Shown here in pieces: positions 17,720 to 28,294 of a stretch of DNA of 64,000 nucleotides. Within the stretch, counting starts at the first letter, position 1. Each line of letters starts with the position of its first letter. Location of the stretch: positions 1,798,001-1,862,000 of the forward strand of contig OY764545.1 in NCBI GenBank assembly GCA_963668495.1, given 5' to 3'. Made by a program: the position numbers and the translations under genes. The stretch comes from Oleispirillum sp963668495 (GTDB lineage: Bacteria > Pseudomonadota > Alphaproteobacteria > Rhodospirillales > Rhodospirillaceae). The notes below the pieces were generated by a model. That model was not told where the DNA came from and searched no databases. It saw nothing but the letters and a program-made list of their open reading frames with translations.

Positions 17720-20700
17720 TCAGCCAACGATCTTTATCATCGATACCACAGGCAGCCGTTTGGCTTGTCTGTCTCAAGCCGTGCGGGCGTGGTATGAACG
17801 GGATGGCGTATCCGTCCGGGTGCAGGGGCGCTGTCGTGATGATCTGTTTGATCAGAAACAGATCGATGCACTGGTTGCTGATGTGCGTGAAAACGCCGTG
17901 GCGGTTCTGTTTGTCCCTATGGGCGGGCCGGATTCCATTCCGGGCTGTGCTGAAGTCACTGCAGCGGCACAAGGCAAATTGATTCATTGCCATGCCAACT
18001 ATTCCCAACAGGAAGAAGTCGAATGGGCCGCTGCCAATTCCACAAACTTTGGTCAGCCGGATGAACGCCTGCGCCATCGTTACATTCAATTGTCGGGTGT
18101 CGAAAATCATTTGAACCTGCTTCGCCACTTGGGCAAAGAATTGGGCCTGACGGATAAGGAACCGGAAGAGCCGCAAGTCATGCCTTGGGAAGGGATTTAC
18201 CACCCAAGGTGGGATGGCGCACTGGATGATCGAGACGGATATTTGGCGTGGCAACGTGCCGAGATTGCAAAGCGGCATGGGGCCGCTGCTGGGGCAAATC
18301 CCCCGGTTATTGCTCTGTGGTTTTATCAAAGCTTTTGGTTAAGCGGTGATCTTGCAACCTATGACGCCATGATTAACGAAATCGAACGTCAGGGTGCGAT
18401 CCCGTTGGCAGTGTTCAACATGCGCATGCAAGACCCGGAATGTGGCAATCTTCGCCCCGATGCTTTGGTCGAGCAATATTTCAAAAAAGATGGCGAGCGG
18501 GTGATTGATGCCTTGTTGTCGCCCATGTCATTCTCTGTTGCGCGCTTTGGCGGGAATTTTGAAAACGTACTGCCCAATCTGGATGTCCCTGTGTTTCAGG
18601 CGATGATGACCAGCAATACCTTTGACGTATGGCACGATACGATGCAGGCCGTGTCTCCGATGGATGTTTCCGTTAACATCGCGCAACCGGAATTTGATGG
18701 CAATATCATCACCACCATTTCTGCAACCCGCAATTTCGGAATGTTTGATTCCTTGCTGGGCTGCCATTTGATCCGCCGTGAAGCTGTGCCGGATCGGGTG
18801 GAGCGTATTGTTTCCTTGGCTATGAATTGGATCAAGCTGCGCCGGACGCCTCCGGCTGAACGCAAAATTGCGATTTTGTTCCATCATTATCCGCCGCGTG
18901 GTGATCGCTTGGGCTGTGCATTTGGCCTTGATAGCTTTGCCAGCGTGAAGGACATGCTGAAGGCATTTGACGAAGAAGGTTACGAGATCGATCACCATTA
19001 TGAAGATGGTGATGCACTGGCCCATGAAATGTTGGCCCGCCTGACCAATGATCGGACTTACTTCCCGCCGGAAGAGCTGGCAAAGCGCGCCGTCGGTAAG
19101 GTGCCTTATGATAACGCATTGAAATGGCATAAAGAACGCCACCCGAGAGTGCAGCAGGAAATGCTGGATAAATGGGGCGATGTGCCGGGGGTTACCTTCT
19201 GTCACAACGGTGAACTGTTGGTCGGCGGTGTAATCAACGGCAATGTCTTCCTTGGCATGCAACCGCCACGCTGTCGCATGAGTGATGAAGACGAACCGTC
19301 ACTTCAGCCCGATGGCTCCTTGATGCATGATCCGGATGTGCCGCTTACGCATCATTATGCGGCCTATTACCGTTGGCTGGCGGAAGACTTCGGTGCGCAT
19401 GCTGTGTTCCATATCGGCAAACACGGCACTCTGGAATGGTTGCCGGGGAAAAGCACCGGGATTTCCGAATTCTGTTATCCGGATGTTGCCATCCGTGATT
19501 TGCCCAACCTGTATCCGTATATCATCAACAATCCGGGCGAAGGCACGCAGGCCAAACGTCGGAGCTACGCCTGTATGTTGGATCACATGGTCCCGCCCCA
19601 AACCCATGCGGGCAAAACCGAGCAGATGTTGCGTTTGGAAGATCTGTTAAATGATGCGCACATCGCGGAACAAGAAGACCCGACAAAGTTGCCGGTGTTC
19701 ATGGATCACGTCTGGGAAATACTGGAAGATACCAATCTGGATAAAGATCTTGGTCTGGAAAAAGAACAGGCCATGGCAGACATTCCGGGAACTATGGACA
19801 AAATCCATGCCTATATGGATGAAGTATCGGTCACATCAATTAATGATGGCCTCCATATTTTCGGGACGCCGCCGGAAGGGGAACGTTTCCATGAAACCAT
19901 GGTTCATCTGACCCGCTTGGATAATGGTGACAATGGCTCGTTGTGGGACGCAATTGCTGCGGCATGGGGCTATGAAATGGCGGACCTTCGCGACAACAAA
20001 GGAGACTACGTTGTCGAAGAGCAAATGACCAAAGGCCAAATCCTGCAAAAGATTATTCTGACCATCAAAACCGCATTTGATGAAGCCGATGCACAGGATT
20101 GGACCGACGCAGCATTGGAACAGATTACCGATGCCCTGTTCAAAGGGTCCAAAGCCGTCGTCGCTGCGCTGAAATATGTGCGTGATGATGTGCGGGTCCG
20201 CTTGAACCTGACGACTGATGAAATGTTCTATGCCATGGCTGGTGCCAATGGTCAGTTCGTGCCGCCGGGCGGTTCCGGCTGCCCGACCCGTGGCTTGGTG
20301 GATATTTTGCCGACAGGGCGGAATTTCTTCTCGGTCGATCCGAACAAGATTCCGACCCCAGAAGCATGGGAAGTCGGTGTCCGCTTGGGTGATGCACTGG
20401 TTGAACGCTATATCGCTGATGAAGGCAAAACGCCGGAACAAATTGGTATGGTCCTGTGGGCCAGCCCGACCATGCGGACTCGTGGCGATGATGTTGCGGA
20501 AATCCTGTACCTGATGGGGGTTCGTCCGGTTTGGGATGGTGCATCCGGTCGGGTCAAAGGGTTGGATGTCATCCCGTTGGAAGAACGGAAATTCCCGCGC
20601 CTTGACGTGACGGTTCGAGCCAGCGGTTTGTTGCGGGATACGTTCCCGAATATCATGGAACTGATTGATCAGGCCGTCAGCATGGTTTCCCTGTTGAATG

Positions 20701-21557
20701 AACCGGCAGAGCATAACGTGCTGGCCCGCAACGTGGCGAAAGACCGTAAAGAGCTGATCAAAAACGGCGTATCACCAGAGGAAGCTGACCGTCGCGCACG
20801 CTTCCGATTGTTCAGTGACAAACCGGGTGCTTATGGTGCCGGTGTCGCGGATATGCTGGACAGTGGTAAATGGGAAAGCGTGGATGACCTTGGGAATATT
20901 TACATTCACTGGGGTGGATATGCTTATGGGGAAGGAACCTATGGTGATTCCCGGCATGATGATTTCCGTCAGCGGTTGTCTCGCATGGACCTGACGGTCA
21001 AAAATCAGGACTCCCGCGAAACCGATATCTTCAGCAGCGATGATTACAACTCCTATCACGGTGGATTGAATGCGGCGGTGAAAACCGTATCCGGCAGTTA
21101 TGCCCGCAGTTATTCCGGCGATAGTCATGACCCGCGCAAGCCGAAGGTCCGTTCCACGGATGAAGAGGGTCGTTTCGTGTTCCGTACGCGGGTGATCAAT
21201 CCGAAGTGGATTCAAGGCATGAAACGCCACGGCTACAAAGGTGCCGGGGATATGTCACGCCTTGTGGACATCTGTTTCCAATGGGATGCCACCAGCGACA
21301 TTCTGGACGATTGGCAATATGCGGAAATGGCAAAAACCTATGCCTTTGATCCAGAGATGCAGGAGTTCTTCCGCAAGCATAATCCTTATGCTTTGCACAA
21401 CATTACCGAACGGCTGCTGGAAGCCATTCAACGCGGCATGTGGCAAGACCCGGGCGCAGATAAGGATGCATTGGAGGCCTTGTTCCTTGAAACCGAAGGC
21501 GACGTAGAGGATGCACTCAACGTTACCCCGGATGCTCTGCAACAAAAAGCCAGCTAA
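17709..21557 (+). CDS. cobN: CobN-type metallochelatase large subunit, canonical copy
   Basis: 1282 residues, the usual length of CobN (about 1250-1280). CobN/ChlH/BchH proteins hold the tetrapyrrole and metal while AAA+ partners supply ATP energy. The family core is intact: 'HIGKHGTLEWLPGK' beginning at His568, followed by 'DLPNLYPYIINNPGEGTQAKRR'-type sequence, and later 'PTGRNFFSVDP' and 'YGAGV' segments. Starts 11 bases inside the radical SAM gene. No cobS/cobT is present here; BchD/BchI-like genes follow instead, as in bacteria that pair CobN with Chl-type ATPases. The ring could be a corrinoid (cobalt insertion) or, in an uptake operon, a chelate to be stripped of metal. Confidence 0.9.
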   Translation: MSVNQPTIFIIDTTGSRLACLSQAVRAWYERDGVSVRVQGRCRDDLFDQKQIDALVADVRENAVAVLFVPMGGPDSIPGCAEVTAAAQGKLIHCHANYSQQEEVEWAAANSTNFGQPDERLRHRYIQLSGVENHLNLLRHLGKELGLTDKEPEEPQVMPWEGIYHPRWDGALDDRDGYLAWQRAEIAKRHGAAAGANPPVIALWFYQSFWLSGDLATYDAMINEIERQGAIPLAVFNMRMQDPECGNLRPDALVEQYFKKDGERVIDALLSPMSFSVARFGGNFENVLPNLDVPVFQAMMTSNTFDVWHDTMQAVSPMDVSVNIAQPEFDGNIITTISATRNFGMFDSLLGCHLIRREAVPDRVERIVSLAMNWIKLRRTPPAERKIAILFHHYPPRGDRLGCAFGLDSFASVKDMLKAFDEEGYEIDHHYEDGDALAHEMLARLTNDRTYFPPEELAKRAVGKVPYDNALKWHKERHPRVQQEMLDKWGDVPGVTFCHNGELLVGGVINGNVFLGMQPPRCRMSDEDEPSLQPDGSLMHDPDVPLTHHYAAYYRWLAEDFGAHAVFHIGKHGTLEWLPGKSTGISEFCYPDVAIRDLPNLYPYIINNPGEGTQAKRRSYACMLDHMVPPQTHAGKTEQMLRLEDLLNDAHIAEQEDPTKLPVFMDHVWEILEDTNLDKDLGLEKEQAMADIPGTMDKIHAYMDEVSVTSINDGLHIFGTPPEGERFHETMVHLTRLDNGDNGSLWDAIAAAWGYEMADLRDNKGDYVVEEQMTKGQILQKIILTIKTAFDEADAQDWTDAALEQITDALFKGSKAVVAALKYVRDDVRVRLNLTTDEMFYAMAGANGQFVPPGGSGCPTRGLVDILPTGRNFFSVDPNKIPTPEAWEVGVRLGDALVERYIADEGKTPEQIGMVLWASPTMRTRGDDVAEILYLMGVRPVWDGASGRVKGLDVIPLEERKFPRLDVTVRASGLLRDTFPNIMELIDQAVSMVSLLNEPAEHNVLARNVAKDRKELIKNGVSPEEADRRARFRLFSDKPGAYGAGVADMLDSGKWESVDDLGNIYIHWGGYAYGEGTYGDSRHDDFRQRLSRMDLTVKNQDSRETDIFSSDDYNSYHGGLNAAVKTVSGSYARSYSGDSHDPRKPKVRSTDEEGRFVFRTRVINPKWIQGMKRHGYKGAGDMSRLVDICFQWDATSDILDDWQYAEMAKTYAFDPEMQEFFRKHNPYALHNITERLLEAIQRGMWQDPGADKDALEALFLETEGDVEDALNVTPDALQQKAS

Positions 21558-21571
21558 GTAAAGGTCAACTC

Positions 21572-24500
21572 ATGTCACAGTCACTTCGTGTCACGTTCGT
21601 CATGACACACCCCAGCATGCACCGCCTATGGCAGCATGCACAAAACCGTCTGGCGGAGCAGGGCATTACACTGACGGTCGTCAGCCAAATGGCCCAGATT
21701 GATTGGCCGTCATTCATTGACGAAACAATTGCATGTGCGGATGCCTTATATCTGGATATGTCCCGCCATGGGGCAATGTTTGAAGACATCGTTGCCGCGG
21801 CCCGTTCCGTTCCATGTGTGATTGCTGCGGGTATAGATGTGCAGGTGGCGGAACTGGGTGGTGATGCCACGTTGCTGAAAGCTGCGCAAACCTACCTCAA
21901 GGCTGCCAGTGGCGACAATTTGGTCAACCTTGTTCTGTCCATGTTGTATGCGGCAGGAAAACTTGATCAAGCCCCACCTGCACCGACGGATCCCCAATTG
22001 ATTGGGGTATTCCACCCGGATGTGGATACGATTTGGTCTGATGCCCCGGCTTACCTGTCATGGGCGGCAGAACGTTTCCCCCATTTGTCCCATGCGGCTG
22101 TGGTTCCGGTTCTGCAGGACCGTACAGGGTTCCTGAATGGTGACAGTGCCATGATGGATCAGGCTGTGCAGTCTTTGGTCCAGCAGAATATTTTGCCCAT
22201 GCCGATTTTTGTCGATTGGCAAATGGATGGCGTCATGGGTGTCAAAGGTCACGCTTTGGAAGTTTTGCTGCGTGGTGTTGGCGATCGGATTGGTGCCGTG
22301 TGGAACGGTGCCATTGTGCATGGGTCTCAGGAAACGCCTGTCCCTGATGGCGGGCCGTTTGGCGACTTCAACGTGCCCGTGATGCAGTTGATCCGCAATT
22401 GGCGGGATACTCGTGAAGAGTGGCAGGAGAGTTCTCAGGGTCTGGATGGAATGGCTTTGACCTTTGGCTTTACCCGGCCAGAGATCATGGGATGTAGTGA
22501 CCCGACCGTGACCGCTTGCACCCGAACGGAAGCCAACGATTTGATTGGCGAAACCCGAATAATCGAGGTCGTGCCGGAGCAATTGGATCGTTTGGCGCGA
22601 CGCACGGCCCGTTGGATTACTCTACGCCACAAACCCAATGCGGAAAAACAGGTGGTCGTGTTTCTGCACAACCCGCCCTGCAAAGGATTGGAGGCGACCA
22701 TTGGTAATGCGGCAGGGCTGCATGCCTTGGAGTCCACGGTGGATTTGCTGCGGCGGTTGCACAGCGAAGGCTATACCGTCGGCAACATTCCGGAAGACGG
22801 CAAAGCATTGCTACAATTGATTTTGGATAAGAAAGCCATCAGCGAATTCCGCTGGACCAACGTTGGTGAAATTCTGTCCAAAGGTGGCGCGCTGACCTGT
22901 ATTGACGAGGCAACTTATCGTCAGGACTTTGATCAATTGCCGCAATCTGTACAAACGGCAGTCGATGAAGCATGGGGTGCGTTCCCGGCAAAATCCATGG
23001 TCAAAGATGCAGACACAGATCATCCTGAATTGGTTGTCACGGGTTTGCAGTTTGGCAATATTCGCGTGATGACCGATCCCAAACGCGGGTGCTGGGGACC
23101 AAAATGTGACGGTGAAGTCTGTCGTATCCTGCATGAACCGGATATTCCGCCGCCGCACCACTGGCTGGCAACCTATTGGTACGTGCAGCGCACAGCCGAT
23201 GCGGTGATCCACATGGGGGCTGAAAGTCCGCTGGAATACTTGCCGGGGAAACGGGCCGGATTGTCGGAGACCTGTTACTCATATCTGTCCATCGGTGACT
23301 TGCCGAGCCTTTACCCCTACATCATGAATTCCACGGGTGAGGCTTTGGTTTCCAAACGCCGCGGTCGTGCTGTCCTTATTGACCACTTGAGCGCACCGCT
23401 GGCGGATAGTGGTGATATCTCGGAACAGTGGGACCAATTACAGGATCTGCACCGCCAATACACGCAAAGCAACTCAACGCAGGATGCGGCGCGACGAGAG
23501 CAATTGAAAACGACCTTGGCGCAGGAGCTAACGGCACTTGGTCTGTGTCCTGATGATGCGGATGATGCGGCTCTTGACTTGGCTATCGATCAGTTGCCGC
23601 GCCGTTTGGAAGTCCTGAAAACTCGCAAGGTCGAACTGAACAAACACGTCTTGGGGCAAGTTCCGGGTGAAGATATGCGCGTGCATTATCGCAAGGAACT
23701 GCGTGGGGTGAACAACCGCGTTTACGACGAAGCGGCATTCGAGGCCGGGTTGGACCAAACCTATAAGGAAATGGACGGCATTTTGGACGCCCTTAATGGT
23801 GGGTTTATTCCGCCGGGGCTGAGTGGGCACCTGTCCATGGGGAAAGCCGATGTGGTTCCGACCGGACGCAATGTGTTTGGGATTGACCTGAAAACCGTGC
23901 CGACGGCAGCCGCCTATGAAATCGGTGCCCGTATGGGCGAAAAGCTGTTGAACAGCTATTTGAATGAAGAAAAGGGCGTATTCCCGCAGACCATTGGTAT
24001 CACGATGTGGTCCAGCGATGCGTTCCAAGCCGATGGTGAACTGGCTGGGCAAATCCTGTGGTTGCTTGGGGTGCGGGTCGAACACGACAATGGTGGTCGG
24101 GTGAAGGCAGTGCACGCCGTCCCATCCGAAGACTTAACCATGACCACCGATGCCGGAGACATCATCCCGCGTCCGCGTATTGATGTGGTCGTACATATGA
24201 GCAGCGTGGTCCGGGACACGCTGGCGCAGGTTTACGGCTGGTTGGATAAGGCCATTATGATGGTGGCTGACTTGGATGAACCGGCGGATGTCAACTTCCT
24301 GCGGGCGCATGTGCAAACACGTTTGTCCGAATTGGCAGAGGCAATGCCGGGTAAAGCGGACAGTGCGTTGAAACGCCTTGCCGCAAGCCGGGTATTCTCA
24401 ACCAAAGACGGTGCCTATGGTGATGGTCTGGCTTTGGCATTGGATGCATCCGCATGGGAAGATGATAAAGACCTCGCGGAAATTGTCGTCAATTGGAACA

Positions 24501-25219
24501 GTGCGGCCTTCAGTGGAACCGGTAAACAATTGGCTGACAGCGGCAGTGATGCTGCCCGCGTATTGATGGGGGAATACGCATCCCTGATCAAAAATATGGA
24601 TATTTCGTACCAGAAAATGGCACCGGGTGCAGATATCCTGAAATATGGCTGTTATTTGGGCACACAGGCTGGGAATTCCGCTGCCAAACGTGGCCTCGGC
24701 GGGGGCAGTATGCGCCTGTTCTGGGGGGATTCCCAATCAACAAAATCTGGCGAAATCCGCTCGGTTAAAGAGGAAATTACCCTCAGTTTGGCCCAAAGTG
24801 TCCTTAATCAGGATTGGTTGGATAGCCAAAAGGGTGATGACTATACCGGGGCCACCGGGGTCAGTAACCGGGTCAATCATTTGTTCCAATGGTCAGCAAC
24901 CACCCATGAGGTATCGCAGGCACAGTTTGATGCTGTGCACGACATTCTGGTGGGTAACGAAGACAACCGTGATTGGTTGCAACAAACCAATATTTACGCG
25001 TTTGAGGAAATCAGTCGTCGATTGCTGGAAGCTGATGCTCGTGGCTTGTGGACGGCCTCCGAAAAACGCAAAGCCGAACTGCATGCTGCAGTCCTGCAAA
25101 TGGAAGGCGACATCGAAGATCGCATGGGTGAGGTCTCCGGTGAGTTCCAAGGCAGCAGTGTCGATATCAAAACCCGTGAGTCTGTAAAGGAATGGTCCTA
25201 TGACTTCCGCATTAAATAG
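21572..25219 (+). CDS. Second, divergent CobN-like subunit
   Basis: 1215 residues, a diverged paralogue of the preceding protein with the same overall plan. At the core motif the canonical H-I-G-K-H-G-T-L-E-W becomes 'HMGAESPLEYLPGK' beginning at His547, so the second His and the Gly are lost while the first His, Glu and LPGK remain. Later motifs such as 'PTGRNVFGID' and 'GDLPSLYPYIMN' are kept. Gap of 14 bases after cobN with AAAGG before the ATG; the stop overlaps bchD-like by 20 bases. It may form a heterodimer with CobN, handle a different ring, or work in dechelation. The family is certain; the role is not. Confidence 0.85.
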   Translation: MSQSLRVTFVMTHPSMHRLWQHAQNRLAEQGITLTVVSQMAQIDWPSFIDETIACADALYLDMSRHGAMFEDIVAAARSVPCVIAAGIDVQVAELGGDATLLKAAQTYLKAASGDNLVNLVLSMLYAAGKLDQAPPAPTDPQLIGVFHPDVDTIWSDAPAYLSWAAERFPHLSHAAVVPVLQDRTGFLNGDSAMMDQAVQSLVQQNILPMPIFVDWQMDGVMGVKGHALEVLLRGVGDRIGAVWNGAIVHGSQETPVPDGGPFGDFNVPVMQLIRNWRDTREEWQESSQGLDGMALTFGFTRPEIMGCSDPTVTACTRTEANDLIGETRIIEVVPEQLDRLARRTARWITLRHKPNAEKQVVVFLHNPPCKGLEATIGNAAGLHALESTVDLLRRLHSEGYTVGNIPEDGKALLQLILDKKAISEFRWTNVGEILSKGGALTCIDEATYRQDFDQLPQSVQTAVDEAWGAFPAKSMVKDADTDHPELVVTGLQFGNIRVMTDPKRGCWGPKCDGEVCRILHEPDIPPPHHWLATYWYVQRTADAVIHMGAESPLEYLPGKRAGLSETCYSYLSIGDLPSLYPYIMNSTGEALVSKRRGRAVLIDHLSAPLADSGDISEQWDQLQDLHRQYTQSNSTQDAARREQLKTTLAQELTALGLCPDDADDAALDLAIDQLPRRLEVLKTRKVELNKHVLGQVPGEDMRVHYRKELRGVNNRVYDEAAFEAGLDQTYKEMDGILDALNGGFIPPGLSGHLSMGKADVVPTGRNVFGIDLKTVPTAAAYEIGARMGEKLLNSYLNEEKGVFPQTIGITMWSSDAFQADGELAGQILWLLGVRVEHDNGGRVKAVHAVPSEDLTMTTDAGDIIPRPRIDVVVHMSSVVRDTLAQVYGWLDKAIMMVADLDEPADVNFLRAHVQTRLSELAEAMPGKADSALKRLAASRVFSTKDGAYGDGLALALDASAWEDDKDLAEIVVNWNSAAFSGTGKQLADSGSDAARVLMGEYASLIKNMDISYQKMAPGADILKYGCYLGTQAGNSAAKRGLGGGSMRLFWGDSQSTKSGEIRSVKEEITLSLAQSVLNQDWLDSQKGDDYTGATGVSNRVNHLFQWSATTHEVSQAQFDAVHDILVGNEDNRDWLQQTNIYAFEEISRRLLEADARGLWTASEKRKAELHAAVLQMEGDIEDRMGEVSGEFQGSSVDIKTRESVKEWSYDFRIK

Positions 25220-27266
25220 CACGCATACCGCACCGGATGCGGTGGCAGTGCCGCCGCGCCGCGTTACGCGCTATACCTATCCGTTTTCTGCCGTACAGGG
25301 GCAGGAAGATATGAAACTTGCCCTGTTGCTGAATGCGATCAATCCTGCCGTTGGTGGGGTTGTCGTCCGTGGGCAAAAGGGAACGGCGAAGTCTACGGCG
25401 GCCCGTGCTTTGCATGCAATTATGCCGCAGGTCAGTGACGGTCGTGATGCTCCGTTTGTTGATTTCCCGCTGGGTGCAACCGAAGACATGGTGCTTGGTT
25501 CCATTGACTTCGAAAGCGCAATCCGCGATGGGCAAGTCAAGTTCCAGCCCGGCATTCTGCATCGCGCCCATGAGGGGATTTTGTATATCGATGAGGTCAA
25601 CCTTCTGGACGACCACTTGGTGGACAGTATCCTTGATGCGGCGGAAAGTGGGCAAAATATCGTTGAACGTGAAGGGCAAAGTCACCGCCACGACAGCCGA
25701 TTTGTTTTGGTCGGGACGATGAACCCGGAAGAAGGCGAACTTCGTCCACAATTTTTGGATCGGTTCGGCCTTGCCGTCAGTGTCGAAGGGGATACGGACC
25801 CTAATGCCCGTGTGCGCCTGCTGAAATTACGGGAATCCTTTGATATCAATCCCGAAGGTTTCCTTGCGAGCTATGAAGATGCGGAAACGACACTGGCAGA
25901 GAAAATTTTCACCGCACGGGTGAACTTGTCGTCGGTTCGGATCAGTGGGCATGTGCTGAATTTCATTTCTGAAATTTGTCAGCGCAACAATGTGGCCGGA
26001 CACCGGGCAGATATTATTATGGAACGGGCCAGTCGTGCGTTTGCTGCGCTTGAAGGGCGTTTTGAAGTCACAACCGACGACGTGGCAAAAATTGCTCCGA
26101 TGGTGTTGTTGCACCGGATGCGCTCGGGGACGCCCGATATCCCGCCGCCACCGCCACCGCCGCCACCGGAAATGGAGCAAGAACCACCGGAAACCGATCA
26201 GGATGATCAACAGCAGGATCAGCCACCGCCTCCGCCTGAGGGTGAAGACGAGCAGCCAGAGGACGAGGCCGGGCAAGGGGAAGATGAAGCCAACGGCACC
26301 CCGGAAGATCAAACTCCTGATGATTTGGATACATCTGATTCAGATGAAGAACCTGCTTCACCGGATCAAACCCCGCCCAATTCACCACCGCCAGATGATC
26401 AGGCCGGGGATGATATTCAGGCTGTCGGGTCAACGTTCAAGGTGAAGAAGATCACGCCAAATCGCCTTGATAAAACCTTACGTACCGGGTCAGGTCGCCG
26501 GTCGCGGACACGGTCTGCCAGTAAACAGGGGCGTTATGTCAAATCCACACCACGGCGGGGCCGGAATGATTTGGCACTGGATGCAACCATTCGCGCGGCT
26601 GCTCCGCATCAGGTGAGCCGTCGGGCATCAGGTGATAGCGGCCTTGCCCTGCATATTCGGGAAACGGATATTCGGGAAAAAATCCGTGAAAAACGTGTGG
26701 GCAATTTCCTGTTGTTTGTGGTGGATGGCTCTGGGTCCATGGGTGCGCAAAAGCGTATGGTGGAGACCAAGGCAGCCATCCTCAGTCTTTTGATGGACGC
26801 CTATCAGAAACGAGACAAGGTCGGCATGGTGGTCTTCCGCGGTCACGAGGCAGAAATTGTTCTGCCGCCGACAGGGTCGGTGGATCGCGCGGCGAAACTG
26901 CTGACGGACCTTGCCGTTGGTGGGCGAACCCCGCTGTCCAAAGGGCTTGCCATGTCTGCGCAAGTTTTGTCTCAAGCTTTGCGCCAAGACCCAAATGCCA
27001 TGCCGTTGGTCGTTGTCATGACCGATGGTCGCGCCAATAGTGGTGTTGGATCAGCACCGCCCCATGAAGAAGCCCTGACCGCTGCTGCTCGCCTGCGGGA
27101 TCGCTTCCCGACTGCAAATTTCGTTGTGGTCGATACGGAGGTTCCGGGCATCGTCAAACTTCAACTCGCCCAACGTTTGTCCAATGCATTGGGTGCTACG
27201 TATTTCAAAACCGATGATCTTCGAGCCGAAGATTTGATCGCTATCAGTAAGGACCAAGTCGCATGA
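25200..27266 (+). CDS. BchD/ChlD-like chelatase AAA+/VWA subunit
   Basis: 688 residues. The N-terminal AAA+ domain has an intact Walker A 'GQKGTAKST' (58-66) and Walker B 'ILYIDEVN' (about 127-134), unlike many BchD proteins where these decay. A long acidic, proline-rich linker (about residues 310-410) leads to a C-terminal VWA domain with the MIDAS motif 'DGSGSM' (about residue 510) and a later Thr/Asp. In Mg- and Co-chelatases this subunit bridges the ATPase ring and the large subunit. Overlaps the second cobN-like gene by 20 bases and bchI-like by 4. Confidence 0.88.
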   Translation: MTSALNSTHTAPDAVAVPPRRVTRYTYPFSAVQGQEDMKLALLLNAINPAVGGVVVRGQKGTAKSTAARALHAIMPQVSDGRDAPFVDFPLGATEDMVLGSIDFESAIRDGQVKFQPGILHRAHEGILYIDEVNLLDDHLVDSILDAAESGQNIVEREGQSHRHDSRFVLVGTMNPEEGELRPQFLDRFGLAVSVEGDTDPNARVRLLKLRESFDINPEGFLASYEDAETTLAEKIFTARVNLSSVRISGHVLNFISEICQRNNVAGHRADIIMERASRAFAALEGRFEVTTDDVAKIAPMVLLHRMRSGTPDIPPPPPPPPPEMEQEPPETDQDDQQQDQPPPPPEGEDEQPEDEAGQGEDEANGTPEDQTPDDLDTSDSDEEPASPDQTPPNSPPPDDQAGDDIQAVGSTFKVKKITPNRLDKTLRTGSGRRSRTRSASKQGRYVKSTPRRGRNDLALDATIRAAAPHQVSRRASGDSGLALHIRETDIREKIREKRVGNFLLFVVDGSGSMGAQKRMVETKAAILSLLMDAYQKRDKVGMVVFRGHEAEIVLPPTGSVDRAAKLLTDLAVGGRTPLSKGLAMSAQVLSQALRQDPNAMPLVVVMTDGRANSGVGSAPPHEEALTAAARLRDRFPTANFVVVDTEVPGIVKLQLAQRLSNALGATYFKTDDLRAEDLIAISKDQVA

Positions 27267-28273
27267 GTGCATCTGCAAACGTACGCCCCGCTGCGTACCC
27301 GTTCGTCGCCATTGTGGGGCAAGAAACCCTGAAGTTGGGGTTGATCCTCAACGTCATCAATCCGGGCCTGTCCGGGGTGTTGATCCGTGGTGAGAAAGGC
27401 ACTGCCAAGTCCACGGCTGTCCGTGCCTTGGCTGATTTGCTGCCGAAAATTAAAGTGGTGAAAGATTGTCCGTTCCAATCTGACCCGGAAAATCCGAAGG
27501 CTATGTCACCGGAAGTATTACACCGTTACCACGCCGGAGAAGAATTGCCTGTGGTCGAACGTCCGGTGAAGGTCGTCGATTTGCCGATCAGTGCAACGGA
27601 AGACCGTGTGGTTGGTACGCTTGACCTTGAACATGCGTTGAAAGAGGGCAAAAAACGTATCGAACCGGGGCTTTTGGCGTTGGCGAACCGTGGCCTCCTG
27701 TATGTGGATGAGGTGAACTTGCTTGACGATCACGTTGTGGACGTTCTGCTTGATTCTGCTGCGATGGGCGTGAACACCATTGAACGTGAAGGGATCAGTT
27801 TCTCTCACCCGGCGGCATTTACCTTGGTTGGGACCATGAACCCGGAAGAAGGCGAATTGCGTCCGCAGTTGCTTGATCGGTTTGGTCTTTGCCTGCAAGT
27901 GGAAGGCCTGCTGGATCCGGCTTTGCGGGTTGAAGTGGTGAAACGCCGTGCAGCCTATGAAGCCAATCCAGAAGGTTATATCGCACAATGGGCCGGTGAA
28001 ACCGAGGCTTTGGCTGATCGTATTGCCAAGGCAATGGCTCTGTGCCCAAGTGTTGAGGCCGATGACAGCATTCTGCTTAGAATTGCTCAGAAGTCTTTGG
28101 ATATGGGCGTGGACGGACACCGCAGTGACATCGTGATGTTGAAAGCAGCCAAAGCATTGGCCGCCTGGCATGGTCGTACGACCGTTCTGGTGGAAGATGT
28201 GGAAGAAGCCGCCGCCTTGGCTCTGCCGCACCGTATGCGTCGCAAACCGTTTGAAGATATCATTGCGCCCTAA
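27263..28273 (+). CDS. BchI/ChlI-like chelatase AAA+ ATPase
   Basis: 336 residues, the size of BchI. Walker A 'GEKGTAKST' (43-51), Walker B 'LLYVDEVNLLDDHVVD' (about residues 150-165), and 'GTMNPEEGELRPQLLDRFGL' with the sensor and arginine-finger region, all typical of Mg-chelatase ATPases. It begins on an ATGA overlap with the BchD-like gene. No bchH, bchM or other (bacterio)chlorophyll genes are visible, so it most likely serves the two CobN-type subunits just upstream. Confidence 0.9.
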   Translation: MSASANVRPAAYPFVAIVGQETLKLGLILNVINPGLSGVLIRGEKGTAKSTAVRALADLLPKIKVVKDCPFQSDPENPKAMSPEVLHRYHAGEELPVVERPVKVVDLPISATEDRVVGTLDLEHALKEGKKRIEPGLLALANRGLLYVDEVNLLDDHVVDVLLDSAAMGVNTIEREGISFSHPAAFTLVGTMNPEEGELRPQLLDRFGLCLQVEGLLDPALRVEVVKRRAAYEANPEGYIAQWAGETEALADRIAKAMALCPSVEADDSILLRIAQKSLDMGVDGHRSDIVMLKAAKALAAWHGRTTVLVEDVEEAAALALPHRMRRKPFEDIIAP

Positions 28274-28294
28274 ACGCAGCCGGAGGCTCTTTTT

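Noticed and set aside
25200..28273. Magnesium chelatase for bacteriochlorophyll
   Set aside because: No bchH, bchM or photosynthesis genes lie nearby; the large subunits are CobN-type and the operon is one of transport.
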